Shown piece after piece: positions 1 through 15,420 of a DNA stretch of 64,000 nt. How positions within the stretch are numbered: the first letter of the stretch is position 1; the number at the start of each line of letters is the position of its first letter. The translations under genes were made by a program, and so were the position numbers. Source of the DNA: Glycine soja (lineage: Eukaryota; Streptophyta; Magnoliopsida; Fabales; Fabaceae). The stretch lies in assembly GCF_004193775.1 (NCBI RefSeq), contig NC_041006.1, positions 21,450,240 through 21,514,239 of the forward strand. The letters run 5' to 3'. The notes beneath the pieces were generated by a model, which was not told where the DNA came from, did no database searches, and saw only the letters and a list, made by a program, of their open reading frames with translations.

Positions 1-1546
1 ATAATATGTTGAGACGCTCGGAATTGAACCACGGAAGCTCTCGAGAAATTCAAATGGTCATAACTTTTCACGATGAGCACCGATTCAGGCGTATCACATA
101 TACAGGCGCTCGAAATTGAACAATGGAAGCTCTCGAGAAATTGAAATGGTCATAAGTTTTCACACGGATGTCCGATTAAGGTGCATCATATATAGAGACC
201 CTCGAAAATGAACAACGGAAGCTCTCGAGAAATTCAAATGGTCATAACTTTTCACACAGAGGTCAGATTCGGGCACATAATATATCGGGGCGCTCGAAAT
301 TGAAAAACGGAAGCTCTTGAGAAATTTAAATGGTCATAACTTTTAACTCGGATGTCCGATTTGGCGCATCACATATAGAGATGCTAAAAAATGAACAACG
401 ATAGCTCTCCAGAAATTAAAATGGTCATAAGTTTTCACACGAATGTACGATTCTGGCGCATAATATGTCGAGACGCTCAAAATTGAACAACGAAATCTCT
501 CGAGAAATTCAAATGGTCATAACTTTTCACTTGGATGTCCGATTCTGGCGCAACACATATACAGACACTCGAAATAGAACAACGGAAGCTCTCGAGTAAT
601 TCAAATGATCAAAACTTTTCCCACGGATGTACGATTCGGGCGCATAATATTTCGAGACGCTCGAAATTGAACAACGGAAGCTCTTGAGAAATTCAAATGG
701 TCATAACTTTTCACCCGGATGTCCGATTAAGGTGCATCACATATAGAGACGCTCGAAAATGAACAAAGGAAGCTTTCGCGAAAATCAAATGGTCATAACT
801 TTTCACACTGAGGTTAGATTCTGGCACATAATATGTCGAGATACTCGGAATTGAACCACCGAAGCTCTCGAGAAATTCAAATGGTCATAACTTTTCAGTC
901 AGATGTTCGACTCAAGAGCATCACATATCTAGACGCTCAAAATTGAACAACGGAAGCTCTCGAGAAACTTAAATGGTCATAACTTTTCACACGGAGGTCA
1001 AATTCGGGCACATAATATGTCGAGATGCTCGAAATTGAACAACGGAAGCTCTCGAGAAATTCAAATGGTCATAACTTTTCACACGGATGTCTGATTAAGG
1101 TGAATCACATATAGAGACGCTCGAAAATGAGCAAAGGAAGCTTTCGAGAAATTCAAATGGTCATAACTTTTCACACTGAGGTCCGATTCAGGTTTATAAT
1201 ATATCGGGACGCTCGAAATTGAACAACGGAAGCTCTTGAGAAATTCAAATGGTCATAACTTTTAACTCGGATGTCTGATTCAGGCGCATCACATGTAGAG
1301 AAGCTAAAAAATGAACAACGCAAGCTCTCCAGAAAATAAAATGGTCATAACCTTTAACACTGAGGTCCGATTCAGGCTTATAATATATCGAGACACTCAA
1401 AATTAAACATGGGAAGCTCTCGAGAAATTCAAATTGTCATAACTTTTCACACGGATGTCCGATTCGGGCGCATAATATGTCGAGACGCTCGAAATTGAAC
1501 AACGGAAGCTCTCGAGAAATTCAAATGGACATAACTTTTCACTGGG

Positions 1547-4500
1547 ATGTTTGATTCTGGTGCATCACATATACAGACGCTGGAAGTTGAACAACGGAAG
1601 CCCACGAGAAATTCAAATGGTCATAACCTTTCACACGGAGGTCAGATTCGGGCACATAATATGTTGAGACGCTCGGAATTGAACCACGAAAGCTCTCGAG
1701 AAATTCAAATGGTCATAACTTTTCACGATGAGCTCCGATTCAGGCGTATCACATATACAGACCCTCGAAATTGAACAACGGAAGCTCTCGAGAAAATGAA
1801 ATGGTCATAAGTTTTCACACCGATGTCCGATTAAGCTGCATCACATATAGAGACACTCGAAAATGAACAACGGAAGCTCTCGAGAAATTCAAATGGTCAT
1901 AACTTTTCACACTGAGGTCCGATTCAGGCTTATAATATATCGGGGCGCTCGAAATTGAACAACGGAAGCTCTTGAGAAATTTATATGGTCATAACTTTTA
2001 ACTCGGATGTCCGATTTAGGCGCATCACATATAGAGACGCTAAAAAATGAACAACGATAGCTCTCCAGAAATTAAAATGGTCATAAGTTTTCACACGAAT
2101 GTCTGATTGTGGCGCATAATATGTCGAGACGCTCAAAATTGAACAACGGAATCTCTCGAGAAATTCATATGGTCATAACTTTTCACTCGGATGTCCGATT
2201 CAGGCGCAACACATATACAAACACTCAAAATAGAACAACGGAAGCTCCCGAGAAATTCAAATGGTCAAAACTTTTCCCACGGATGTCCGATTCGGGCGCA
2301 TAATATGTCGAGACGCTCGAAATTGAACAACGGAAGCTCTCGAGAAATTCAAATGGTCATAACTTTTCACTGGGATGTTGGATTCAGGTGCATCACAAGT
2401 ACAGACGCTGGAAATTGAACAACGGAAGCTCTCGAGAAATTCAAATGGTCATAACTTTTCACACGAAGGTCAGATTCGGGCATATAATATGTTGAGACGC
2501 TCGGAATTGAACCACGGAAGCTCTCGAGAAATTCAAATGGTCATAACTTTTCACGATGAGCACCGATTCAGGCGTATCACATATGCAGGCGCTCGAAATT
2601 GAACAATGGAAGCTCTCGAGAAATTGAATGATCATTAGTTTTCACACGGATGTCTGATTAAGGTGCATCATATGTCGAGACCCTCGAAAATGAACAACGG
2701 AAGCTCTCGAGAAATTCAAATGGTCATAACTTTTCACACAGAGGTCCGACTCAGGCTTATAATATATCGGGGCGCTCGAAATTGAAAAACGGAAGCTCTT
2801 GAGAAATTTATATGGTCATAACTTTTAACTCGGATGTCCGATTTAGGCGCATCACATATAGAGACGCTAAAAAATGAACAACGATAGCTCTCCAGAAATT
2901 AAAATGGTCATAAGTTTTCACACGAATGTCCGATTCTGGCGCATAATATGTCGAGACGCTCAAAATTGAACAACGGAATCTCTCGAGGAATTCAAATGGT
3001 CATAAATTTTCACATGGATGTCCGATTCAGGCGTATCACATATACAGACGCTCGAAATTGAACAACGGAAGCTCTCGAGAAATTCAAATGGTCATAAGTT
3101 TTCACACGGATGTCCGGTTAAGGTGCATCACATATAGAGACGCTCGAAAATGAATAACGGAAGCTTTCGAGAAATTCAAATGGTCGTAACTTTACACACT
3201 GAGGTCCGATTCAGGCTTATAATATATCGGGGCGCTCGAAATTGAACAACGGAAGCTCTTGAGAAATTCAAATGGTCATAACTTTTAACTCGGATGTCCG
3301 ATTCAGGCGCATCACATATAGAGACGCTATAAAATGAACAACAGAAACTCTCGAGAAATTCAAATGGTCATAACTTTTAACACGGAGGTCAGATTCGGGC
3401 ACATAATATGTCGAGAAGCTCGAATTGAACAACGGAAGCTCTCGAGAAATTCAAATGGTCATAACTTTTCACACGGAGGTCAGATTCGGGCACATAATAT
3501 GTTGAGACGCTCGGAATTGAACCACGAAAGCTCTCGAGAAATTCAAATGGTCATAACTTTTCACGATGAGCTCCGATTCAGGCGTATCACATATACAGAC
3601 CCTCGAAATTGAACAACGGAAGCTCTCGAGAAAATGAAATGGTCATAAGTTTTCACACCGATGTCCGATTAAGCTGCATCACATATAGAGACACTCGAAA
3701 ATGAACAACGGAAGCTCTCGAGAAATTAAAATGGTCATAACTTTTAACTCGGATGTCCGATTTAGGCGCATCACATATAGAGACGCTAAAAAATGAACAA
3801 CGATAGCTCTCCAGAAATTAAAATGGTCATAAGTTTTCACACGGATGTCCGATTCGGGCGCATAATATGTCGAGATGCTCGACATTGAACAACAGAAGCT
3901 CACGAGAAATTCAAATGGTCATAACTTTCCACACGGAGGTCAGATTCGGGCACATAATCTGTCGAGATGCTCGGAATTGAACCACGGAAGCTCTTGAGAA
4001 ATTCAAATGGTCATAACTTTTCAAACGGATGTCCGATTAAGGTGCATCATATATAGAGACGCTCGAAAATGAACATTGGAAGCTCTCGAGAAATTCAAAT
4101 GGTCATGACTTTTCACAGGGAGGTCAGATACGTGCACGTAATATGTCGAGATGCTCAGAATTGAACCACGGAAGCTCTGGAGAAATTCAAATGGTCATAA
4201 ATTTTCACATGGATGTCCGATTCAGGCGTATCACATATACAGACGCTCGAAATTGAACAACGAAAGCTCTCGAGAAATTCAAATGGTCATAAGTTTTCAC
4301 ACGGATGTCCGGTTAAGGTGCATCACATATAGAGACGCTCGAAAATGAATAACGGAAGCTTTCGAGAAATTCAAATGGTCGTAACTTTACACACTGAGGT
4401 CCGATTCAGGCTTATAATATATCGGGGCGCTCGAAATTGAACAACGGAAGCTCTTGAGAAATTCAAATGGTCATAACTTTTTACTCGGATGTCCGATTCA

Positions 4501-7500
4501 GGCGCATCACATATAGAGACGCTATAAAATGAACAACAGAAACTCTCGAGAAATTCAAATGGTCATAACTTTTAACACGGAGGTCAGATTCGGGCACATA
4601 ATATGTCGAGAAGCTTGAAATTGAACAACGGAAGCTCTCGAGAAATTCAAATGGTCATAACTTTTCAAACGGATGTTCGATTAAGGTGCATCACATATTG
4701 AGACGCTCGAAAATGAACATCGGAAGCTCTCGAGAAATTCAAATGGTCATAAATTTTCACACAGATGTCCGATTCGGGCGCGTAATATGTCGAGACGCTC
4801 GAAATTGAACAATGGAAGCTCTTGAGAAATTCAAATGGTCATAACTTTTCAAACGGATGTCCGATTAAGGTGCATCACATGTAGAGGCGCCAAAAAATGA
4901 ACAACGGAAGCTCTCCAGAAATTCAAATGGTCTTAACTTTTCACACGGATATCCGATTAAGGCACATCATATTTCGAGATGCTCGGAATTGAACCACAGA
5001 AGCTCTCGAGAAATTCAAATGGTCATAACTTTTCACACGGATGTCCGATTCGGGCACATAATATGTCGAGATGCTCGACATTGAACAACAGAAGCTCACG
5101 AGAAGTTCAAATGGTCATAAGTTTCCACACGTAGGTCAGATTCAGGCACATAATCTGTCGAGATGCTCGGAATTGAACCACGGAAGCTCTTGAGAAATTC
5201 AAATGGTCATAACTTTTCAAACGGATGTCCGATTAAGGTGCATCACAAATAGAGACGCTCGAAAATGAACATTGGAAGCTCTCGAGAAATTCAAATGGTC
5301 ATAACTTTTCACCGGGAGGTCAGATTCGGGCACGTAATATGTCGAGATGCTCAGAATTGAACAACGGAAGCTCTCGAGAAATTCAAATGGTCATAAGTTT
5401 TCACGCGGACGTCCGATTCAGGCGCATCACATATAGAGACGCACGAAATTGAACAATGGAAGCTCTCGAGAAATTCAAGTGGACATAACTTTTTACACTG
5501 AGGTCCGATTCAGGATTATAATATATCGAGACGCTCGAAATTAAACAAAGAAAGCTCTTGAGAAATTCAAATGGTCATAACTTTTTCCACGGATGTTCGA
5601 TTCGGGCGCATAATATGTCGAGATGCTCGAAATTGAACAACGGAAGTTCTCGAGATATTCATATGGTCATAACTTTTCACATGGAGGTCAGATTTGGGCA
5701 CATAATATATCGAGATGCTCGGAATTGAACCACGGAAGCTCTCGAGAAATTTAAATGGTCATAACTTTTCACACTGAGGTCCGATTCAGGTTTATAATAT
5801 ATCGGGGCGCTCGAAATTGAACAACGGAAGCTCTTGAGAAATTCAAATGGTCATAACTTTTAACTCGGATGTCTGATTCAGGCGCATCACATGTAGAGAA
5901 GCTAAAAAATGAACAACGCAAGCTCTCCAGAAAATAAAATGGTCATAACCTTTAACACTGAGGTCCGATTCAGGCTTATAATATATCGAGACACTCAAAA
6001 TTAAACATCGGAAGCTCTCGAGAAATTCAAATGGTCATAACTTTTCACACGGATGTCCGATTCGGGCGCATAATATGTCGAGACGCTCGAAATTGAACAA
6101 CGGAAGCTCTCGAGAAATTCAAATGGTCATAACTTTTCACTGGGATGTTTGATTCTGGTGCATCACATATACAGACGCTGGAAGTTGAACAACGGAAGCC
6201 CTCGAGAAATTCAAATGGTCATAACTTTTCACACGGAGGTCAGATTCGGGCACATAATATGTTGAGACGCTCGGAATTGAACCACGAAAGCTCTCGAGAA
6301 ATTCAAATGGTCATAACTTTTCACGATGAGCTCCGATTCAGGCGTATCACATATACAGACCCTCGAAATTGAACAACGGAAGCTCTCGAGAAAATGAAAT
6401 GGTCATAAGTTTTCACACCGATGTCCGATTAAGCTGCATCACATATAGAGACACTCGAAAATGAACAACGGAAGCTCTCGAGAAATTAAAATGGTCATAA
6501 GTTTTCACACGAATGTCCGATTGTGGCGCATAATATATCGAGACGCTCAAAATTGAACAACGGAATCTCTCGAGAAATTCAAATGGTTATAACTTTTCAC
6601 TCGGATGTCCGATTCAGGGGCAACACATATACAGACACTCAGAATAGAACAACGGAAGCTCCCGAGAAATTCAAATGCTCAAAACTTTTCCCACGGATGT
6701 CCGATTCGGGCGCATAATATGTCGAGACCCTCGAAATTGAACAACGGAAGCTCTCGAGAAATTCAAATGGTCATAACTTTTCACTGGGATGTTTGATTCA
6801 GGTGCATCACATATACAGACGCTGGAAATTGAACAACGAAAGCTCTCGAGAAATTCAAATGGTCATAACTTTTCACACGAAGGTCAGACTCGGGCATATA
6901 ATATGTTGAGACGCTCGGAATTGAACCACGGAAGCTCTCGAGAAATTCAAATGGTCATAACTTTTCATGATGAGCACCGATTCAGGCGTATCACATATGC
7001 AGGCGCTCGAAATTGAACAATGGAAGCTCTCGAGAAATTGAAATGGTCATAAGTTTTCACACGGATGTCTGATTAAGGTGCATCATATATAGAGACCCTC
7101 GAAAATGAACAACGGAAGCTCTCGAGAAATTCAAATGGTCATAACTTTTCACACAGAGGTCCGACTCAGGCTTATATTATATCGGGGTGCTCGAAATTGA
7201 AAAACGGAAGCTCTTGAGAAATTTAAATGGTCATAACTTTTAACTCGGATGTCCGATTTAGGCGTATCACATATAGAGACGCTAAAAAATGAACAACGAT
7301 AGCTCTCCAGAAATTAAAATGGTCATAAGTTTTCACACGAATGTCCGATTCTGGCGCATAATATGTCGAGACGCTCAAAATTGAACAACGGAATCTCTCG
7401 AGAAATTCAAATGGTCATAACTTTTCACTTGGATGTCCGATTCAGGCGCAACACATATACAGACACTTGAAATAGAACAACGGAAGCTCTCGAAAAATTC

Positions 7501-10500
7501 AAATTATCAAAACATTTCCCACGGATGTCCGATTCGGGCGCATAATATGTCGAGACGCTCGAAATTGAACAACGGAAGCTCTTGAGAAATTCAAATGGTC
7601 ATAACTTTTCACACGGATGTCTGATTAAAGTGCATCACATATAGATACGCTCGAAAATGAACGATGGAAGCTCTCGAGAAATTCAAATGGTCATAACTTT
7701 TCACACGGATGTCTAATTCGGGCGCATAATACGTCGAGACGCTCGAAATTGAACAACGGAAGTTCTCGAGAAATTCAAATGGTCATAACTTTCCACACGG
7801 AGGTCAGTTTCGGGCACATAATATGTCAAGATGCTCGGAATTGAACAACGGAAGGCCTCGAGAAATTCAAATGCCCATAACTTTTAACACGGATGTCCGA
7901 TTTAGGCGCATCACATATAGATACGCTCGAAAATGAACAATGGAAGCTCTCGAGAAATTCAAATGGTCATAACTTTTCACACGGATGTCTAATTCGGGCG
8001 CATAATACGTCGAGACGCTCGAAATTGAACAACGGAAGCTCTCGAGAAATTCAAATTGTCATAACTTTTCACTCGGATGTTTGATTCGGATGCATAATAT
8101 GTCGAGATGCTCGAAATTAAACAACGGAAGTTCTCGAGAAATTCAAATGGTCATAACTTTTCACACGGAGGTCAGATTCAGGCATATAATATGTCGAGAT
8201 GCTCGGAATTGAACCACGGAAGCTCTCGAAAATTCAAATGGTCATAACTTTCCAAACGGATGTCCGATTCAGGCGTATCACATATACAGACGTTCGAAAT
8301 TGAACAAAGGAAGCTCTCGAGAAATTCAAATGGTCATAACTTTTAACACGGAGGTCAGATTCGGGCACATAATATGTCGAGAAGCTCGAAATTGAACAAC
8401 GGAAGCTCTAGAGAAATTCAAATGGTCATAACTTTTCAAACGGATGTCCGATTAAGGTGCATCACATATTGAGACGCTCGAAAATTAACAACGGAAGCTC
8501 TCGAGAAATTCAAATGGTCATAGCTTTTCACACAGAGGTCCGATTCGGGCACATAATATGTCGAGAAGCTCGAAATTGAACAACAGAAGCTCTCGAGAAA
8601 TTCAAATGGTCATAAATTTTCAAACGGATTTCCGATTAAGGTGCATCGCATATTGAGACGCTCGAAAATGAACAACGGAAGCTCTCGAGAAATTCAAATG
8701 GTCATAACTTTTCACACTGAGGTCCGATTCAGGTTTATAATATATCGGGACGCTCGAAATTGAACAACGGAAGCTCTTGAGAAATTCAAATGGTCATAAC
8801 TTTTAACTCGGATGTCTGATTCGGGCGCATCACATGTAGAGAAGCTAAAAAATGAACAACGCAAGCTCTCCAGAAAATAAAATGGTCATAACCTTTAACA
8901 CTGAGGTCCGATTCAGGCTTATAATATATCGAGACACTCAAAATTAAACATCGGAAGCTCTCGAGAAATTCAAATGGTCATAACTTTTAACTCGGATGTC
9001 TGATTCAGGCGCATCACATGTAGAGAAGCTAAAAAATGAACAACGCAAGCTCTCCAGAAAATAAAATGGTCATAACCTTTAACACTGAGGTCCGATTCAG
9101 GCTTATAATATATCGAGACACTCAAAATTAAACATCGGAAGCTCTCGAGAAATTCAAATGGTCATACCTTTTCACACGGATGTCCGATTCGGGCGCATAA
9201 TATGTCGAGACGCTCGAAATTGAACAACGGAAGCTCTCGAGAAATTCAAATGGTCATAACTTTTCACTGGGATGTTTGATTCTGGTGCATCACATATACA
9301 GACGCTGGAAGTTGAACAACGGAAGCCCTCGAGAAATTCAAATGGTCATAACTTTTCACACGGAGGTCAGATTCGGGCACATAATATGTTGAGACGCTCG
9401 GAATTGAACCACGAAAGCTCTCGAGAAATTCAAATGGTCATAACTTTTCACGATGAGCTCCGATTCAGGCGTATCACATATACAGACCCTCGAAATTGAA
9501 CAACGGAAGCTCTCGAGAAAATGAAATGGTCATAAGTTTTCACACCGATGTCCGATTAAGCTGCATCACATATAGAGACACTCGAAAATGAACAACGGAA
9601 GCTCTCGAGAAATTAAAATGGTCATAAGTTTTCACACGAATGTCCGATTGTGGCGCATAATATGTCGAGACGCTCAAAATTGAACAACGGAATCTCTCGA
9701 GAAATTCAAATGGTCATAACTTTTCACTCGGATGTCCGATTCAGGCGCAACACATATACAGACACTCAGAATAGAACAACGGAAGCTCCCGAGAAATTCA
9801 AATGGTCAAAACTTTTCCCACGGATGTCCGATTCGGGCGCATAATATGTCGAGACCCTCGAAATTGAACAACGGAAGCTCTCGAGAAATTCAAATGGTCA
9901 TAACTTTTCACTGGGATGTTTGATTCAGGTGCATCACATATACAGACGCTGGAAATTGAACAACGGAAGCTCTCGAGAAATTCAAATGGTCATAACTTTT
10001 CACACGAAGGTCAGATTCGGGCATATAATATGTTGAGACGCTCGGAATTGAACCACGGAAGCTCTCGAGAAATTCAAATGGTCATAACTTTTCATGATGA
10101 GCACCGATTCAGGCGTATCACATATGCAGGCGCTCGAAATTGAACAATGGAAGCTCTCGAGAAATTGAAATGGTCATAAGTTTTCACACGGATGTCTGAT
10201 TAAGGTGCATCATATATAGAGACCCTCGAAATTGAACAACGGAAGCTCTTGAGAAATTCAAATGGTCATAACTTTTAACTCGGATGTCTGATTCAGGCGC
10301 ATCACATGTAGAGAAGCTAAAAAATGAACAACGCAAGCTCTCCAGAAAATAAAATGGTCATAACCTTTAACACTGAGGTCCGATTCAGGCTTATAATATA
10401 TCGAGACACTCAAAATTAAACATCGGAAGCTCTCGAGAAATTCAAATTGTCATAACTTTTCACTCGGATGTTTGATTCGGATGCATAATATGTCGAGATG

Positions 10501-12350
10501 CTCGAAATTAAACAACGGAAGTTCTCGAGAAATTCAAATGGTCATAACTTTTCACACGGAGGTCAGATTCAGGCATATAATATGTCGAGATGCTCGGAAT
10601 TGAACCACGGAAGCTCTCGAAAATTCAAATGGTCATAACTTTCCAAACGGATGTCCGATTCAGGCGTATCACATATACAGACGTTCGAAATTGAACAAAG
10701 GAAGCTCTCGAGAAATTCAAATGGTCATAACTTTTAACACGGAGGTCAGATTCGGGCACATAATATGTCGAGAAGCTCGAAATTGAACAACGGAAGCTCT
10801 AGAGAAATTCAAATGGTCATAACTTTTCAAACGGATGTCCGATTAAGGTGCATCACATATTGAGACGCTCGAAAATTAACAACGGAAGCTCTCGAGAAAT
10901 TCAAATGGTCATAGCTTTTCACACAGAGGTCCGATTCGGGCACATAATATGTCGAGAAGCTCGAAATTGAACAACAGAAGCTCTCGAGAAATTCAAATGG
11001 TCATAAATTTTCAAACGGATTTCCGATTAAGGTGCATCGCATATTGAGACGCTCGAAAATGAACAACGGAAGCTCTCGAGAATTTCAAATGGTCATAACT
11101 TTTCACACTGAGGTCCGATTCAGGTTTATAATATATCGGGACGCTCGAAATTGAACAACGGAAGCTCTTGAGAAATTCAAATGGTCATAACTTTTAACTC
11201 GGATGTCTGATTCGGGCGCATCACATGTAGAGAAGCTAAAAAATGAACAACGCAAGCTCTCCAGAAAATAAAATGGTCATAACCTTTAACACTGAGGTCC
11301 GATTCAGGCTTATAATATATCGAGACACTCAAAATTAAACATCGGAAGCTCTCGAGAAATTCAAATGGTCATAACTTTTCACACGGATGTCCGATTCGGG
11401 CGCATAATATGTCGAGACGCTCGAAATTGAACAACGGAAGCTCTCGAGAAATTCAAATGGTCATAACTTTTCACTGGGACGTTTGATTCTGGTAAATCAC
11501 ATATACAGACGCTGGAAGTTGAACAACGGAAGCCCTCGAGAAATTCAAATGGTCATAACTTTTCACACGTAGGTCAGATTCGGGCACATAATATGTTGAG
11601 ACGCTCGGAATTGAACCACGAAAGCTCTCGAGAAATTCAAATGGTCATAACTTTTCACGATGAGCTCCGATTCAGGCGTATCACATATACAGACCCTCGA
11701 AATTGAACAACGGAAGCTCTCGAGAAAATGAAATGGTCATAAGTTTTCACACCGATGTCCGATTAAGCTGCATCACATATAGAGACACTCGAAAATGAAC
11801 AACGGAAGCTCTCGAGAAATTAAAATGGTCATAAGTTTTCACACGAATGTCCGATTGTGGCGCATAATATGTCGAGACGCTCAAAATTGAACAACGGAAT
11901 CTCTCGAGAAATTCAAATGGTCATAACTTTTCACTCGGATGTCCGATTCAGGCGCAACACATATACAGACACTCAGAATAGAACAACGGAAGCTCCCGAG
12001 AAATTCAAATGGTCAAAACTTTTCCCACGGATGTCCGATTCGGGCGCATAATATGTCGAGACCCTCGAAATTGAACAACGGAAGCTCTCGAGAAATTCAA
12101 ATGGTCATAACTTTTCACTGGGATGTTTGATTCAGGTGCATCACATATACAGACGCTGGAAATTGAACAACGGAAGCTCTCGAGAAATTCAAATGGTCAT
12201 AACTTTTCACACGAAGGTCAGATTCGGGCATATAATATGTTGAGACGCTCGGAATTGAACCACGGAAGCTCTCGAGAAATTCAAATGGTCATAACTTTTC
12301 ATGATGAGCACCGATTCAGGCGTATCACATATGCAGGCGCTCGAAATTGA
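1547..12350 (+). repeat. Multi-monomer block repeated four times in array A
   Basis: A run of distinctive variant monomers starts at about 1547 and recurs at 6145, 9272 and 11479. The offsets are 4598, 3127 and 2207 bp, close to 50, 34 and 24 monomers (each one or two bases short of n x 92). Each copy begins with an unusual gggatgtttgattctgg variant (a point change in the last copy) and continues through a ttcacgatgagctccgattc variant. The second to fourth copies are the most alike. This fits repeated unequal exchange or block amplification within the satellite, not independent monomer change. Block edges are estimated by eye. Confidence 0.8.
8801..9168 (+). repeat. 184-bp (two-monomer) local tandem duplication
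   Basis: The stretch beginning ttttaactcggatgtctgat at 8801 recurs at 8985, exactly 184 bp (two monomers) later, and carries the same rare variants (gtagagaagctaaaaaatg, gctctccagaaaataaaatg). This local doubling explains why the offset between the 6145 and 9272 blocks is two monomers larger than the 2943-bp offset measured just upstream of it. Confidence 0.8.
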
Positions 12351-15300
12351 ACAATGGAAGCTCTCGAGAAATTGAAATGGTCATAAGTTTTCACACGGAT
12401 GTCTGATTAAGGTGCATCATATATAGAGACCCTCGAAAATGAACAACGGAAGCTCTCGAGAAATTCAGATGGTCATAACTTTTCACACAGAGGTCCGACT
12501 CAGGCTTATATTATATCGGGGCGCTCGAAATTGAAAAACGGAAGCTCTTGAGAAATTTAAATGGTCATAACTTTTAACTCGGATGTCCGATTTAGGCGCA
12601 TCACATATAGAGACGCTAAAAAATGAACAACGATAGCTCTCCAGAAATTAAAATGGTCATAAGTTTTCACACGAATGTCCGATTCTGGCGCATAATATGT
12701 CGAGACGCTCAAAATTGAACAACGGAATCTCTCGAGAAATTCAAATGGTCATAACTTTTCACTTGGATGTCCGATTCAGGCGCAACACATATACAGACAC
12801 TCGAAATAGAACAACGGAAGCTCTCGAGAAATTCAAATGATCAAAACATTTCCCTCGGATGTCCGATTCGGGCGCATAATATGTCGAGACGCTCGAAATT
12901 GAACAACGGAAGCTCTTGAGAAATTCAAATGGTCATAACGTTTCACACGGATGTCTAATTCGGGCGCATAATACGTCGAGACGCTCGGAATTGAACAACG
13001 GAAGTTCTCGAGAAATTCAAATGGTCATAACTTTCCACACGGAGGTCAGTTTCGGGCACATAATATGTCAAGATGCTCGGAATTGAACAACGGAAGGCCT
13101 CGAGAAATTCAAATGCCCATAACTTTTAACACGGATGACCGATTTAGGCGCATCACATATAGATACGCTCGAAAATGAACAATGGAAGCTCTCGAGAAAT
13201 TCAAATGGTCATAACTTTTCACACGGATGTCTAATTCGGGCGCATAATACGTCGAGACGCTCGAAATTGAACAACAGAAGCTCTCGAGAAATTCAAATTG
13301 TCATAACTTTTCACTCGGATGTTTGATATAGGCGCATCACATATGCAGACGCTCGAAATTGAACAATGGAAGCTTTCGAGAAATTTAAATGGTCATAACT
13401 TTTCCCACGGATGTCCGATTCGGATGCATAATATGTCGAGATGCTCGAAATTAAACAACGGAAGTTCTCGAGAAATTCAAATGGTCATAACTTTTCACAC
13501 GGAGGTCAGATTCAGGCATATAATATGTCGAGATGCTCGGAATTGAACCACGGAAGCTCTCGAAAATTCAAATGGTCATAACTTTTCAAACGGATGTCCG
13601 ATTCAGGCGTATCACATATACAGACGTTCGAAATTGAACAACGGAAGCTCTCGAGAAATTCAAATGGTCATAACTTTTAACACGGAGGTCAGATTCGGGC
13701 ACATAATATGTCGAGAAGCTCGAAATTGAACAACGGAAGCTCTAGAGAAATTCAAATGGTCATAACTTTTCAAACGGATGTCCGATTAAGGTGCATCACA
13801 TATTGAGACGCTCGAAAATTAACAACGGAAGCTCTCGAGAAATTCAAATGGTCATAGCTTTTCACACAGAGGTCCGATTCGGGCACATAATATGTCGAGA
13901 AGCTCGAAATTGAACAACAGAAGCTCTCGAGAAATTCAAATGGTCATAAATTTTCAAACGGATTTCCGATTAAGGTGCATCGCATATTGAGACGCTCGAA
14001 AATGAACAACGGAAGCTCTCGAGAAATTCAAATGGTCATAACTTTTCACACTGAGGTCCGATTCAGGCTTATCATATATCGAGGCGCTCGAAATTGAACA
14101 ACGGAAGCTCTCGAGAAATTCAAATGGTCATAACTTTTAACTCGGATGTCCGATTCAGGCGCATCTCATATAGAGACGTTAAAACATGAACAACGGAAGC
14201 TCTCCTGAAATTAAAAGGGTCATAAGTTTTCACAATGAGGTCCGATTCAGGCATATAATATATCGAGACGCTCGAAATTAAACATCGGAAGCTCTCGAGA
14301 AATTCAAATGGTCATAACTTTTCACACGGATGTCCGATTCAGTCGCATAATATGTCGAGGCGCTCGAAATTGAACAATGGAAGCTCTTGAGAAATTCAAA
14401 TGGTCATAACTTTTCAAACGGATGTCCGATTAAGGTGCATCACATGTAGAGGCGCTAAAAAATTAACAACGGAAGCTCTCCAGTAATTAAAATGGTCATA
14501 AGTTTTCACACGGAGGTCAGATTCGGGCTCATCATATGTCGAGATGCTCGGAATTGAACCACGGAAGCTCTCGAGAAATTCAAATGGTCATAACTTTTCA
14601 CACGGATGTCCGATTCGGGCGCATAATATGTCGAGATGCTCGACATTGAACAACAGAAGCTCACAAGAAATTCAAATGGTCATAACTTTCCACACGGAGG
14701 TCAGATTCGGGCACATAATCTGTCGAGATGCTCGGAATTGAACCACGGAAGCTCTTGAGAAATTCAAAAGGTCAAAACTTTTCAAACGGATGTCCGATTA
14801 AGGTGCATCACATATAGAGACGCTCGAAAATGAACATTGGAAGCTCTCGAGAAATTCAAATGGTCATAACTTTTCACAGGGAGGTCAGATACGTGCACGT
14901 AATATGTCGAGATGCTCAGAATTGAACCACGGAAGCTCTGGAGAAATTTAAATGGTCATAAATTTTCACATGGATGTCCGATTCAGGCGTATCACATATA
15001 CAGACGCTCGAAATTGAACAACGGAAGCTCTCGAGAAATTCAAATGGTCATAAGTTTTCACACGGATGTCCGGTTAAGGTGCATCACATATAGAGACGCT
15101 CGAAAATGAATAACGGAAGCTTTTGAGAAATTCAAATGGTCATAACTTTACACACGGAGGTCCGATTCAGGCTTATAATATATCGGGGCGCTCGAAATTG
15201 AACAACGGAAGCTCTCGAGAACTTCAAATGGTCATAACTTTTCAAACGGATGTCCGATTATGGTTCATCACATATAGGGACGCTCGAAAATGAAAAATTG

Positions 15301-15420
15301 AAGCCCTCGAGAAATTCAAATGGTAATAACTTTTCACACGAAGGTCATTTTCGGGCACAAAATATGTCGAGATGCTCGAAATTGAACAACGGAAGCTCTC
15401 GAGAAATTCAAATGGTCATA

